A DNA stretch of 64,000 nucleotides from positions 100,275,319 to 100,339,318 of the forward strand of contig CP136066.1 in assembly GCA_032622095.1 (NCBI GenBank). Direction: 5' to 3'. The notes beneath the pieces were generated by a model. That model did not search any database. It was not told the DNA's origin and saw only the letters and a program-made list of their open reading frames with translations. Positions 22,589 through 33,559 of this stretch are shown here, one piece after another. The stretch's first letter is position 1. The number at the start of each line of letters is the position of its first letter. The translations under genes were made by a program, and so were the position numbers. The DNA comes from Siphonodentalium dalli. Lineage: Eukaryota > Mollusca > Scaphopoda > Gadilida > Siphonodentaliidae.

Positions 22589-23073
22589 TTAAAGGTACTC
22601 AATCCGTAAAGAGGGTCCCCATCTCAACAGATTCCAACAACAACAATCCGATCAGAGGGTCCTATATTACTATTTCTTTGGCTTTGGGGGTAAAAAATAT
22701 TTGATTCGAGTCGAGAAACCCATCAAACAAAGCTCAGAGTTATTAGATATTGATTTTTGAAATTTGTTAATTGCCAGAGATGAGTACTAATAACTGTCGT
22801 CAATTTGGTAACCTGCTCGAGATTTTACGCCAAAACTCGATTCAAACAGACAAGGATGAATAACTCTATAATCAAGTGGTAATAATAACGAAATTTTGAC
22901 TGTCTTCTGGGCCAGAAAGAATTCCCGATAATGAAAAATAATAGATTTCTAAAATCGATATCTAACAAATCTGAGCATTGATGGGTGACTTCCTCGACTC
23001 GAATCAAATATTTTTGACCCCGAAGCCATGAAATAGTAATTGAGAGGAGTTTTATCGGATTGAGTACCTTTAA
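22589..23073. mobile_element. TTAA-flanked MITE family 2, copy 1
   Basis: TTAA at 22589-22592 and 23070-23073 flank the terminal inverted repeat AGGTACTCAATCCG, exact at both ends. Inside, GGCTTTGGGGGTAAAAA, TTTGATTCGAGTCGAG and TTAGATAT (22680-22755) mirror 22965-23035. The element is 477 bp between the TTAA sites and has no open frame of note. A second copy with the same interior lies at 39089-39549. Confidence 0.9.
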
Positions 23074-23238
23074 TTGTATTGTAATTTCACGCCATATTGT
23101 CACTGTTGTTCTTGGTGTTCTTCTTAGTATTAATATTATTATATTGCTATACGACATCCTCGAAAAGTATACTAATAGAATATATTAGATGAATATAAAA
23201 ATGACGACCGACGATGGATAACAGAGACTACATCCATG

Positions 23239-23239
<1 letters not shown>

Positions 23240-23304
<65 letters not shown>
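23240..23304. repeat. (TA)n microsatellite
   Basis: About 31 uninterrupted TA units ending in TTTATCTATCTATC. The poly-Tyr/Ile open frames over it are artefacts. Confidence 0.98.
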
Positions 23305-23307
<3 letters not shown>

Positions 23308-24092
23308 CTATCTATCCATATAGCTTCTATCTTCATATTCTTTTTCTGCTTCTTCTTCAATGTATATGTATATATATCACACTTAGCACTTTGTAAATAT
23401 GGCTCATCTCGCCCGTAACATGTGAACTCTTGTCTGAGAGATTAAAGCATAGGAAAAGTGCAGAAGGATTCATATTATTTGGTGGGAAATGATCAGATAA
23501 TAATATCAAAGAGACCATTTGTTTACATATTATCTGAGGGATAAATACTCGTCAATTAGTATTTAGTAAATAAAGCGAAAGCGAAAAATGAAAATTGTGA
23601 CATTTCTTCCAATTTTTTTACTAGAAATGTGTCGCCCCTTAGTGTGAGACTGTTCTCATAATAACACGGGCGTAAGCTTTGATAAAGACTACACACACTG
23701 CTGGTCGGCCTGATTGTTGAAACAAAGACATAATTGAATTCCCTATAAATACGCTACATATTTTTGTGTAATGGATGTATACTTTATTGGTATATGTGTA
23801 GCATTTGGTGCACTACATATTGTGCGAACCAAAACTGAACATCAGGGAAGCTAAGCTTATACACTTTATAGAATATATTTCCATTTCTAATTTAACAAAT
23901 ATTGGACATGTTTGAGTCGTTGGTGGCAATTTTCACATCGAATCAGAACCGACCACTCTATTTTAGCCATCACGAAAAACTAAATTCGCTGGTTAAAGGT
24001 GAGAATTATTACCCAAACACTAGGGATGTATACTTGTTTTCATGTAATCAGATCTATAGACAGTGCAATCATACTGAATTTACTTACATCAC
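23305..24092. other. Mostly unassigned; weak dispersed repeat at 23480-23580
   Basis: GGTGGGAAATGATCAGATAA, CCATTTGTTTAC and TTATCTGAGGGATAAATACT resemble 14140-14230 and 30440-30510. Otherwise nothing recognised. Confidence 0.35.
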
Positions 24093-24595
24093 ATGAAACC
24101 CCTGTTGTATCATTAACAAAGCCATTACATATTTCCTTATCACTCAATAGTTATGAATTAGGTGCGTGCTATATATCACTTGTGATCGCGCCAACAAAAT
24201 GACCGCGCCGTGTCTTTACATTAATTCAGGCGGATTGATACTATCTCGAAAAGCCGCGTACGACAACAACACCAGACCATGCAAAATGACTGATTTGTTC
24301 ACTAATGTTAAATTAGACCGCTGCACTAACGAAAATAGACACAGACACAAAGGGGCAAATGGGGGGACTATATATTCCGTCGCCAGCCCTAGAGAGCGGA
24401 ATACTGTCGTATACGGTTGTGAAGAGTCTCAGCCAACGCTGTAAATGTAAAAAGCTCCAGTTTTTTCATGTGATATACAAGATCTGCATCTCGTTATGTA
24501 GGGATATAAGATTTTATGAAACTCGTTTGATAAATCTGATTCACAACTCGTCTACGACTCGTTGTGAATCAGATTTATCAAACTCAAAAAAGCAA
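24093..24595 (+). repeat. Dispersed modular repeat, right-arm copy A
   Basis: Aligns with 58425-58830: CATGAAACCCCTGTT, AAAGCCATTACATATTTCCT, GCGCCAACAAAATGACC, CCGTCGCCAGCCC, GTGAAGAGTCTCAGCCAACG, TATACAAGATCT and CTCGTTATGT occur in the same order. It ends in a perfect hairpin: arms 24525-24547 and 24561-24583 (23 bp), 13 nt loop. The open frames at 24166-24444 and 24359-24763 ride on this repeat and are not genes. Confidence 0.85.
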
Positions 24596-25079
24596 CAACG
24601 ATACCATGCCGTAGGATGCTATAAGGAAATGAAAAGCCACGTGCAAAAGTGTCCACTTATCAGGCCATACAATTGGAGAACAGGTGGAAATGACCCAGGG
24701 ATATTTCCTGGTGATCCCGAATGTAACAAAACATGTGATATCTTTTCTTTGAATGTTGATTGAAAAATACCATATCAACAAGTGATCATGGGAGACAATG
24801 TATGAACATTGACATTGCTTTTATTTGGTTTAAACATGTTTCATTTGTTTAGTTCATATACTGGTCACTTAGGATCGATACGTTCCAGTTTTTGTTTTAT
24901 GCATTACTTATGAAATATAAGATTATACCACTCGTGGTCAGTGTCATGTTCTATGGACATTATACATAAACTCTGTAGAAATGGTGTTGTGTTTAATGTT
25001 AAAATGTGTTGGTTGTGATGCTCCATAAAAATTGTACACATACGTTCGAGGACCGAAATGGTATATTTTCAGATAACAA
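24596..25079. other. Unassigned spacer
   Basis: No feature recognised. Confidence 0.4.
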
Positions 25080-25364
25080 TCTCGGGGCCTCGTCGGGGTT
25101 AGTGCTATGCCTATACCTACCTTAGCAGTGAGTAGGAAGTCGGCGTATCATGATATCCATAAAGGGAACGATAAGTTAAACACCCGGTGTCATTATTATC
25201 CGTGCGAAGAGACTCAGATTGAATGAATGATTAAAAGCCGAGTGGGAACTATAAAAGCCGGAATGTCGGCTCGCTCTCATATCGACCGAACCGAACTCTT
25301 CGCTATACTCCGGCTGTCTGCTATTGGTCGGTGTTCGTTTCAAGTTATCTCTCTGTTGGGAAGA
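25080..25364 (+). promoter_or_regulatory. Promoter-like segment upstream of the satellite
   Basis: TATAAAAG at 25250-25257 follows CCGAGTGGGAAC. A CpG-containing stretch GCTCGCTCTCATATCGACC lies about 25-45 bp downstream, in the range of a transcription start. The composition differs from the AT-rich flanks. It could drive transcription into the following satellite, or be the end of a retroelement. No exon is recognisable. Confidence 0.35.
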
Positions 25365-25560
25365 AATCGACAAATACTGTACTTATTGGTGACTATGTAT
25401 TCACTAAATACCTCATCCCTCATTGATCCGCGCCGTTAAGTATACCTCGGTCCCGTATAATTGTGTCTTTATAAGAGTGCGACACCTCAGCCCTGCATGG
25501 GTCTATCGAAGTTAGTTCCGGTGTGGTAGGTTTACCTATATCCCTATATATGACTGTGCA
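25365..25560 (+). repeat. Satellite block 1 (~105 bp family)
   Basis: Opens with TACTGTACTTATTGGTGACT, ATGTATTCACTAAATACC, also found at 28115-28150. It continues with about one satellite unit: GTATACCTCGGTCCCGTATA, TTGTGTC, CCTCAGCCCTGCATGG and AGTTCCGGTGTG. Confidence 0.8.
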
Positions 25561-27230
25561 CTCTACAGCCTTCCACCGTTGACAATATTGCAATCAGATT
25601 ATGGTCAGCAGCACGATACTACCAAACTGTCATTATATTTCAAAATGGATTTTTTTTCTTCAAAATTTGTCTGGATTTTTTTTTTAATTTGGTACCAGCG
25701 GTTATATATTGTCACAGATTATTTAAGAACCGTCAACTTGTGTTGGAATGTATATACCCATCTACTACACTTTTATGGCATGAAAACATGCAAAATTCGC
25801 TGTTTTTCCGGTACCAAGAACTTATGTAAGATAGAACTTTTTTTTCTCTCCATGATATCATATCAGAATGTTTCTCGATTCTTTTCGAATGATAACCACC
25901 CATAAATAATTGTCTTTATTTGAGAAAGTTCAAGTCATGCATGCCTGCTGATCAATAAAACTTTGGACTGAGTTTTATGTCATAGGTCCATAGCCAAATC
26001 CCCAACTGACCATGTACTTCTAATACTGTGGCATGTTTTCAGTTGATTACTCCCTGCTTGAGTGCAATAGCCTCCATACAAACATTTTTTTTTATTGGGC
26101 TGAAATAATTGTGGCTGATTTTTCTTCATTGTAATATACATGTATGCGGGTATATACGATGTTATGTCCTCAAATTGCTTCCCGGAATGCTCTTTTGCTT
26201 AGTGATATCACGCATAACGACTACGATAATTTTGTTTTAATAGAGCAACCCTCAATTCTATAAAAAAAAAATCCAAGGTAGTCTCACCATGCAACCAATA
26301 AATTTCCAATGAGCCTACTCACTACCAAATTTCTAAACCCCTACATTAGTGGTTTCCATCGTACAAACGGCATCCTTCTAGCTTTTATTAACTTCTCACC
26401 TTTCGAAAACTTACATAGGTATGCATGAAGTACAAAACCCCCACCCCTCCACCGGTAACATCTTCCCCAAATTATAAGATATATCCCTGTATCACATCCA
26501 CCCTTCAAATCTACACCCATATAAGGAACTTGAAATATGTGTATATGTGCATGCTAATGTGCTATATGCTTCTGTTTCATTATATATTAGTAATACACTC
26601 GCCATACCCAATTGATTGCCATTAAATGTTATTGTAATACGTTGCGGGGAACAGAGGTCCGTGTAAGTTATTATAACTTGTTCTCCAATCCCCAAGATAT
26701 GTATTTCATTTTACTAAATAAATATGTTTAAATCAAATCAAATGATATTATATGATGCAATTAGGCATTTTACTCAATAATGCGACACAAAATATGTAGC
26801 TTCTGATCGAGTCAACAAATAAGCTACATGGTGATTGGACTGTTGCGTGAAATGATTAACTATTTTAGTAGTACTTGGTACCAAAATGCCACTGAAGGGA
26901 CGGAAAAAAACGGAAATAATATTGCCAACCTCTCAAATGTTTTAAAATTCATTGTCTTATCTGCTCTTAATAATTGTTCATATTATGTATACCATGAAGA
27001 TGACGATAAATATATATGAAATTCAAGATTTTTCGCCGGCTGTCAAGATAAAATCTTTGTTGAAAATATCTTGCATTCTTTATCCTTGATGTATACAAAA
27101 GTCCGTCTGGCCCTTAAAAACCACATCTTGATGGATGTGATAAAACGTTTACTAAAAATATGTCACCTCTAATGGTGAGGCTTTCTGGAAATGAATGGCA
27201 TCGAGCAACCAATTTGGGAGTAAACATAAA
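25561..27230. other. Unassigned
   Basis: A 108-residue frame (25579-25905) has no recognisable domain. Near 26640-26690 a block GTAATACGTTGCGGGGA...AAGTTATTATAACTTG...CCAATCCC weakly resembles 29970-30035, suggesting another dispersed repeat. Nothing else supported. Confidence 0.35.
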
Positions 27231-27365
27231 AATGGTGACCTGGCTCGGGGGCAACATTGCGGATTGTCTCCCCGAGGAACCAATGTCTCCCGAGGCGGAG
27301 CCGAGGGAGACATTGGTTCCAAGGGGAGACTATCCGCAATGTTGCCCTCGAGCCAGGTCACCATT
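27231..27365. repeat. 61 bp-arm GC-rich hairpin
   Basis: The left arm 27231-27291 (AATGGTGACCTGGCTCGGGG...) pairs with 27305-27365 (...GAGCCAGGTCACCATT) with few mismatches. The 13 nt loop GAGGCGGAGCCGA itself contains GGC/GCC. Both strands are open across the hairpin (27152-27364 minus, 27160-27405 plus) and encode mirror-image peptides, a consequence of the palindrome. No target duplication found. Confidence 0.95.
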
Positions 27366-27834
27366 GTTTTTATTATACCGAATAACCATGTCGGCAGTTC
27401 TGTAAATTTAATCTCTTCGTGCTTTTACTGTCTTTTTCGTCTATAAGTTTCGAAATATCATCGGGTGAAACATCCGCGAATCGCTTCGATTTGACACCGG
27501 CATCTATGATGTTTACTTTGAAGAATGCGGAAGACGTCTGAATCGTGACGATTTGGGGTTTCCGGTTTGAATGGCACGGTCAAAATACGTCATCAAATTT
27601 CGTTCGGGTACTTCCGTGAACATGTTCGGGCTCTTTCGGTCGGAGCGATAAACATTGCAAAAAATGGTGACCGGCAATGTTTCATGTGCGGGAACATTGC
27701 AATTTGTAAAATCACACCCTATGGGAAATTAAAATAGGCTTTAAATATGAGGTTTAATAAATGAATTTGGCAATTTTGACAAGCGGAAGCGCGATCCATG
27801 AATGTGCTATATAGAGGTTCGGTTCGGGAAGAAT
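27366..27834. other. Unassigned
   Basis: Moderately CpG-rich (27440-27720), with repeated AACATTGCAA words near 27650-27710. No exon recognised. Confidence 0.35.
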
Positions 27835-28070
27835 AATTGACCCTCGGTCTATGAAGTCAGGTTTGGTGTTCAAGTATGTTCCGGTGTGAAAAGTTCACGT
27901 CGGCCCTGTATGATTGTGCCGACATGAAAATGTATATAATGTGAGATTGGATGATTGGCCCGAGGTCTATATACGTGTAAGTAAGGTGACTAAGGTCCTA
28001 TGTGAACAGTATACATCGGACTTGTTTCTATATAAGAGTAAGAATCGCGGAGTGTAATAGACATCATCCT
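27835..28070 (+). repeat. Satellite block 2, degenerate
   Basis: Two worn units: CTCGGTCTATGAAGTCAGG, TTCCGGTGTGAAAAGTTCAC, GTCGGCCCTGTATGATTGTG and GTATACATCGGACTTG. Part of the ~105 bp family. Confidence 0.6.
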
Positions 28071-28104
28071 TAATAATTGGGTAAAATTATATATATCTCA
28101 TTTT

Positions 28105-28660
28105 GGAAATAAATCCACAATCACTGTACTTATTAGTGACTATGTTTTCACTAAATACCATAATTTCACAATCATCCCTCACTTCTTCGTTGCTTTAAGT
28201 GAACCTCGACCGGGATGATTGTGGTCAAAATAGGAGTGAGACCGGTGAAATATTCCTCGGCCCTGTCATAGGAGTGAAATCCGTGAAGTATGCCTCGGCC
28301 GTGTGCATATAGACGTTAGGTATACAGTGTGATAAGTATATGCCTCGGCCACCGGTCCCGTGTGTTGTATCCATAGGAGTGAGATCCGTGCAATATGCCT
28401 CCGCCCTGTGACTATATATAGACGTTAGGACATGTGTGATAAATACATGTATGCCTCGGTCACGCACGGTTGTGTCCACGGAAGTGAGATATGTGAAGTA
28501 TATATAGCTCGGTCCTGTGCATATAGACGTTATGACCGATGTGATCAGTATGCCTAATTGGTCCAGTACGGTTTTGTCCATTTAGGAGTGAGATCCGTGA
28601 AGTATTCCTCGGGCCTGTGTCTGTATAGAGACGCTTGGTCCGGTGTGATCAGTATTTATC
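28105..28660 (+). repeat. Satellite block 3, four ~105 bp units
   Basis: Units start with AGGAGTGAGATCCGTGAAGT (or a variant) at about 28270, 28375, 28490 and 28584, preceded by a partial unit at 28232. Each carries ATGCCTCGGCCCTGTG, CATATAGACGTTAGG, GTGTGATAAGTAT and a second CCTCGGTC...GGTTGTGTCCAT. The unit is therefore an internal dimer of two CCTCGG half-units. The 118-residue minus frame is repeat-derived. Confidence 0.9.
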
Positions 28661-29139
28661 TACCGTTCACTACGTCTATTGACTACATACAGCATGCCTA
28701 TAATAAACGTTACGTTTATTACGTCAATGTAGCTGTATTAGGTCAACGTAGCTGTATTAGGTTAGTACTACTTTTATGACGTAATTGGATATGCAAATTG
28801 CGCAGGTAACAGGGACATCAACCGGCCTTAATGACGTCATTGTGATTTTAGAACGTTTGTATCGTGTATAATTCACTAAAATAATTCGTAAAATGATATA
28901 TGTTTTAGCTCTAAAACATCTATAAATCCTCAGAACAAGGTCTGCTTACAATAAAAGTAAAAAATGCTAACGAAATATTTCGCTCTAAGCTGCACTCCGG
29001 TTTTCCTACGTCATGAATGCTAATTGGTTTGCTTGACCTAATAAATGTAATGGCGTCATCGAAATAACGAATGTAAAACTGAGGAAAATGACAGATTTAC
29101 CTCACAAAAGGCAAGTTTTGTGCGATGGATAAATAAAAT
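28661..29139. other. Spacer with repeated ACGTCA words
   Basis: GTTACGTTTATTACGTCAAT, then TGTAGCTGTATTAGGTCAAC and GTAGCTGTATTAGGTTAG give a short two-copy repeat at 28720-28765. A full TGACGTCA (CREB/ATF consensus) lies at about 28832. Regulatory function is not shown. No coding similarity. Confidence 0.35.
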
Positions 29140-29258
29140 ATGTAGCTAATGTCGTCGCTTAAACTGTTTATGTCCGCTCGGTGGATTTGGCATCTATTGG
29201 GCGAGGCTCAAATCCCCCTCACGGACATAAACAATTTAAACGACGACACTAGCTACAT
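29140..29258. repeat. 37 bp-arm hairpin with a 45 nt loop
   Basis: The left arm 29140-29176 (ATGTAGCTAATGTCGTCGCT...TGTCCG) pairs with 29222-29258 with three mismatches. The loop contains GGCGAGGCTCAAATCCCCC, faintly tRNA T-arm-like, but no cloverleaf forms. Confidence 0.9.
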
Positions 29259-29269
29259 GTTATATATAT

Positions 29270-29600
29270 ATGCCCCAATCCCGGATTGTTGTGTCCATAT
29301 TGGAGTAAGATCCGTGAAGTTTTCCTCGGCCCTGTGGCTGTGGACGTTAGGACCGGTGTGATAGGTATACCTCTGTCCCGTATGGTTGTGTCCATATATA
29401 TAGTATGCGTGATATCCACGAAGTAATCATCGGCCCTGCATGGGTCTATAGAAGTCAGGTCCGGTGTAATAAGTATGCCTCGGTCCCGTATGGTTGTATC
29501 CATGGGAGGCAGGTCCGTGAAGTAAACATCGGGCCTGTGTGTATAGATATACGCCAGGCCCGGTGTGATAAGTATTGCAATCCCGCGTGGGAAGTGCATG
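29270..29600 (+). repeat. Satellite block 4, three units
   Basis: Units begin near 29303, 29405 and 29505 with the same words as at 28270-28660: GATCCGTGAAGTTTTCCTCG, GACGTTAGGACCGGTGTGAT and CCCGTATGGTTGTGTCCAT. The open frames on both strands (for example 29249-29599 minus) are repeat-derived. Confidence 0.9.
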
Positions 29601-30075
29601 GCTCAGTGATTGGGCGTGGTGTTGTGTGATAAGAATACGGCCATATGTCTATATAAGCGAGATACGGCTTCACAACAGACTGAGTACAATATCACTGACC
29701 TCCTAAAAAGGTACACCAATAACATAAACAAATTAATATTCGCAGAAGTTCCAAAATATATAGTTGCTTTACCTATTAACAAATTTACATGTACCACGTC
29801 TGGATCACCGCGTCACGATCGCTATCGTTGTATTACTGTAAAGCTACAAATCTAACTCACGCATTTCTCCAATGTCAATAATCAATTAAATAACTCACAC
29901 ATTGAACCTGGATCTGGTAACACAAACAAATTTTTTTTACACATATTATATACCATCTTGGTATTATAATAACGTGTTGTAATTGTATGTGGAGAGTAGC
30001 TACCTAAGTTGTCATAACTTGTGCCCCAATCCCAATTGTACATTAATGATAAACTAAAATATATTTAAACAAAAA
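29601..30075. other. Unassigned
   Basis: An 81-residue plus frame at 29610-29855 has no recognisable domain. Near 29970-30035 a block resembles 26640-26690. Confidence 0.35.
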
Positions 30076-30260
30076 CATAAGCGAGATCCGGTGCGGTGTG
30101 TATAGTATACCTCGTATATGAATGTATCCGTCGTACGAGAATATGCCCGCGCGATATGTTTACCTCGGTCCTGCATGGTTCTATAACAATGCGGACAGGT
30201 GTGATACATAGATGTAAGTATGCTCGGCCCACGGTGAGATCCATGCAGGAAGAGAGTACA
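30076..30260 (+). repeat. Satellite block 5, two degenerate units
   Basis: GCGAGATCCGGTGCGGTG, GTATACCTCGTATATGAATG, TTACCTCGGTCCTGCATGG, GACAGGTGTGATACAT and CTCGGCCCACGG follow the order of the ~105 bp satellite. Confidence 0.7.
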
Positions 30261-31819
30261 CCGGCCCAGGGTAAAGATATCTCCCTGTTTGGAAGCATTC
30301 AAAATATCATGTATAATCTGTATTTACTGATTACTATGTGTGTTACTAAGTGCAGCATCGTGTATTGATCTGCAGAGTTTTACCTAAGTGTGATAACACG
30401 AACGTATTACATGCGCAAGGTCCATATGACTGATCATAACTCGCCGTTTGTTGAACTTATTATATGAACATTTCATAAGGAAACCACTCACCAATGAGTA
30501 TCTGGTAAAGAATTGGTTAATATTTCCCCTCAGAAATTACGTTATACATTATTTATATACGATAAAATGAACCACGCCGGTTTTAAGTGATGTGAAACAT
30601 TCAGATGTAAATGTTAATACTGCTGCGCAAAGTAGTTATTTCTGTAAATGAAGTATTGAAATAGCAAAATAAACCATCATTCTTACACTATATATAGACT
30701 ATTGGCAGTTACTATATATATATCCTTCTCAGAGTCGATACGGCGTGTTTATCGGGAATTGATTCGGTCGAAATGAAGGACTAAATATTATTTTTGACAG
30801 GAATCAGATCTTGAGGATTCTCTATGATATATTTATCCGGACTTCCATCAATTGTAATATCTTATCTCAGATGAATCTCTAAGATTGTTAGCTTTCCCAC
30901 GGTTCTGTAAGTATATAAATATGATAGCCTATATTTTAGTTAGTGAGAATAAATATTAGAACCAGAGCAGACGTATATTGCATCTCTCTATAGATATACT
31001 ATAGTATCAACCCTCATGACAGTATTCAATGGTGTTTCTGTTATATTTTTTTATGTTAGTTGATTTTTACGATTTTTTGTTTTTGGTACTTTTGGGTTAG
31101 CGAGTATATTATATATCTGAGTAATGAATGTTAACCTATCAAGAAATATCAGCTCACAAAGTGCTGGGGCCAATTTCACAAGCTGGATTTATATATGGTC
31201 CAAGTGGTTTATACCGGGCGATGATCACATCGAATATATCTTACATGCACCAAGATATATATGTGGTCGTCCATCGGATAGACCTCGTCGCGGTACAGTA
31301 TTAATATGCAATCGTGAGGATTTGACCAAGATCATACATTGGCCAATACATGCATATATTGCTGATCGCCGGTTGCATAAATCCTACAGTCCATGCTTGG
31401 CCGATTCCAATTATGAGCAACCGTGTGAAAGGTCATGATGGAGCGAAAATACCACTGGTGAATATTTAACGCGTTTCACAGAAACGTCCACGAGTCAGAT
31501 GTTGCCTTGGCTCTTCTTCTTCTTCGGTCTGGTCTAATTCAAAGGGCCCAGTTTTCTCTTCAAAACTCATTGTTGCGGCAGAAATATTCAGTCTGTGTCT
31601 CTATGTATACCGCTATGGGGGGGGGGAGGACATGCGGATTTTATCCAGTGAGTGTTTGAGATTTGGTCGTGACTCGGTGTTAGGGTCACATCCCCTCGAC
31701 GACAATGAATGTCGTTGTAATCGCTAATCTATACTTTCGCAGTCAAGTTGAGCCACTACCAAATAAACTTCCCGGTTTATGAAATAAACTCAGCTGGTGA
31801 GTACCGACCTGTTGTTCTA
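30261..31819. other. Unassigned
   Basis: 30300-30400 resembles the opener of satellite blocks 1 and 3 (TGTATTTACTGATTACTATG). 30440-30520 resembles 14140-14230. A 104-residue frame at 31124-31438 has no recognisable domain. A G9 run lies near 31618-31627. Confidence 0.35.
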
Positions 31820-32115
31820 CACAACGCTGTCCGCTGTTACTTATTTTTTCCATTCTGTTCAGTTTATATATCCCCTAATTTGCAGAAGATACACTTAACA
31901 TGCATAATCGATGTGACTGTCATGGGTGAACATCACCAACTTCAACTGGGGAAATAAAATCTGATCATATATAGGTATCCCATAGCAGTTGAGTCCTAAG
32001 CAGAATGAGGTCCCCAGATGGTGAATTTTGTTATGCTAGCCCGCTGTGTGGAGTAGCATCACTAAATTCCCACTCTGGTGACCTTTATCCTGCAATATCA
32101 GACACATGTACTCTA
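31820..32115 (+). repeat. Dispersed repeat D, copy 1
   Basis: Shares GGGTGAACATCACCAACTTC, AATCTGATC, GTCCCCAGATGGTGAATT, ATCACTAAATTC and GTGACCTTTATCCTGCAA with 41700-41940, in the same order. It appears more decayed than that copy. Confidence 0.75.
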
Positions 32116-32281
32116 GTCAGGCTTGATAACATCGTGATGTCACTGTCCCGGTTTTGAATGTTCAATATCCGAAAACCTGGAATGAAAATCCTAACCCGTG
32201 AACAAGCTCCTGGCCTGTTCTTTGTTTGTTTTCGGTTTTCTAATCGTCACTCGCGTAAATCGTCTTGGTGGACAATGGATG

Positions 32282-32792
32282 TACAATACCAATCAGAAGA
32301 AGTGGTATATTGAGGCTCGTCTTTATTGCGATATTGAGCGCGATTAATTTCGAAAGAAGCGCGATTATAGCGCAATACCAAAAATCTGTCGCTGTTATTA
32401 TCGCGAGATTGAGCGCAAAATATTGCGATATTAAGCGCGCAAAATTTCAAACAGACCCGATAATGTTATATTTATATTAGATAAAAAACTGTGCATATAA
32501 TGCACATATAGCGTACATATAGCATTTACAACTATAATTATATACAAATCTAAAAGATTGTTTCTATTTATGTAATAAACAATATAAAAGAGTCAATCAT
32601 TTGCTTTAAATACCACAATTTTAAGTGCAAGATGTCGCAATATTAAGCGCGAAATATTGCGATATTAACCGCAAAATATTGCAATAATATCGCAAGCGGC
32701 GCGTTTATGAGCGTTTCCACATACAATATTATTGCGATATTGGGCGCGAAAATAGCGCGCTTAATTTACCACTTCTTTTGACTGGTACTGTA
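32282..32792. mobile_element. Tc1/mariner-like MITE with internal GCGATATT repeats
   Basis: TA at 32282-32283 and 32791-32792 flank terminal inverted repeats of about 30 bp (left CAATACCAATCAGAAGAAGT, right complement CAGTACCAGTCAAAAGAAGT; about 25 of 30 match). CAGT ends and a TA target are typical of Tc1/mariner. Beneath the termini are clustered GCGATATTGAGCGC and AATATTGCGATATTAAGCGC words (32325-32440, 32630-32760) in both orientations, so the whole 507 bp can fold. No transposase frame. Confidence 0.85.
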
Positions 32793-33175
32793 TATACCGT
32801 CTGCGAACACACGAGGAAGCGGATTGGAAAACACCCCACGGGACGCAACCCGCATTGGCAAACTCAACGGCTCGGCCACTTCCGTTTTCACTTGGAAATA
32901 ACCTGTCCCATAAATAGGCAGCATATTTGAGTATAAGGCTACATTACTCGGCCCTGCATGCATGTAATGTGAGGATGACATTGACTCGTTGACGCATAAT
33001 TGTGGCGGGAGCAGACTTTATTCACTTTAATGCTGCACCAAACGTGATCATGCATTAAATAGTGATAATAAATAGTAATAAATATCAATAATAAGCGAAA
33101 TAACTGAGTCGCAGTCGTATTTGATTCATCCAGCTCCGTTCCGTGGTTTCAGAGATTCATCCAGACCCGGTTTCG
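32793..33175. other. Unassigned spacer
   Basis: A 71-residue minus frame (32766-32981) starts in the MITE terminus and is not a gene. Otherwise nothing recognised. Confidence 0.35.
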
Positions 33176-33296
33176 TGGTTTTAGTGCTACCTGTCAGTTC
33201 TGGAGTAGCATTTCCATATATGGAAGTGATGAATTATTCATGAATTCCATTTATGGAATGCTACTCCAGAACTTTGACCTGTAGCACTAAAACCAC
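33176..33296. repeat. ~50 bp-arm hairpin
   Basis: 33176-33225 (TGGTTTTAGTGCTACCTGTC...) pairs with 33245-33296 (...GTAGCACTAAAACCA). Loop about 19 nt, one small internal mismatch region near AACTTTGACC. No target duplication seen. Confidence 0.95.
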
Positions 33297-33300
33297 CGAG

Positions 33301-33337
33301 CTCGCGGCCATATTGGTGGATCCAATATGGCCGCGAG
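33301..33337. repeat. Perfect 16 bp-arm palindrome
   Basis: CTCGCGGCCATATTGG, a TGGAT spacer, then the exact complement CCAATATGGCCGCGAG. It begins 4 bp after the preceding hairpin. The arm includes GCCATATTGG, similar to YY1 or CArG-type words, which may be incidental. Confidence 0.95.
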
Positions 33338-33559
33338 TTAGTGACAGGGCGTACGTTAGTTCGAATTTAACAGACAAGTCTCCCAGTCAGAAGACGAATT
33401 TCCCGGTAGTATATGAACATGATCAATCACGTGATTGAAATATTCCGGCAGATGTGGTGCCTATATATGGGAGAGGTTATATTTCCATGTGAAAACTGAA
33501 ATGGCGGAGCCGTTGAGATTTGATGCCCAACACATCTATTTAATTAATATAGCATGGTT

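Noticed and set aside
23214-23418. 60-residue poly-Tyr/Ile frames
   Set aside because: Products of the (TA)n microsatellite.
29177-29221. tRNA-like loop (GGCGAGGCTCAAATCCCCC)
   Set aside because: No acceptor, D-arm or anticodon arm can be built around it.
30000-31440. Frames of 77-104 residues near 30.1-31.4 kb
   Set aside because: Those near 30.1 kb are satellite-derived; the 104-residue frame at 31124 has no similarity I can name.
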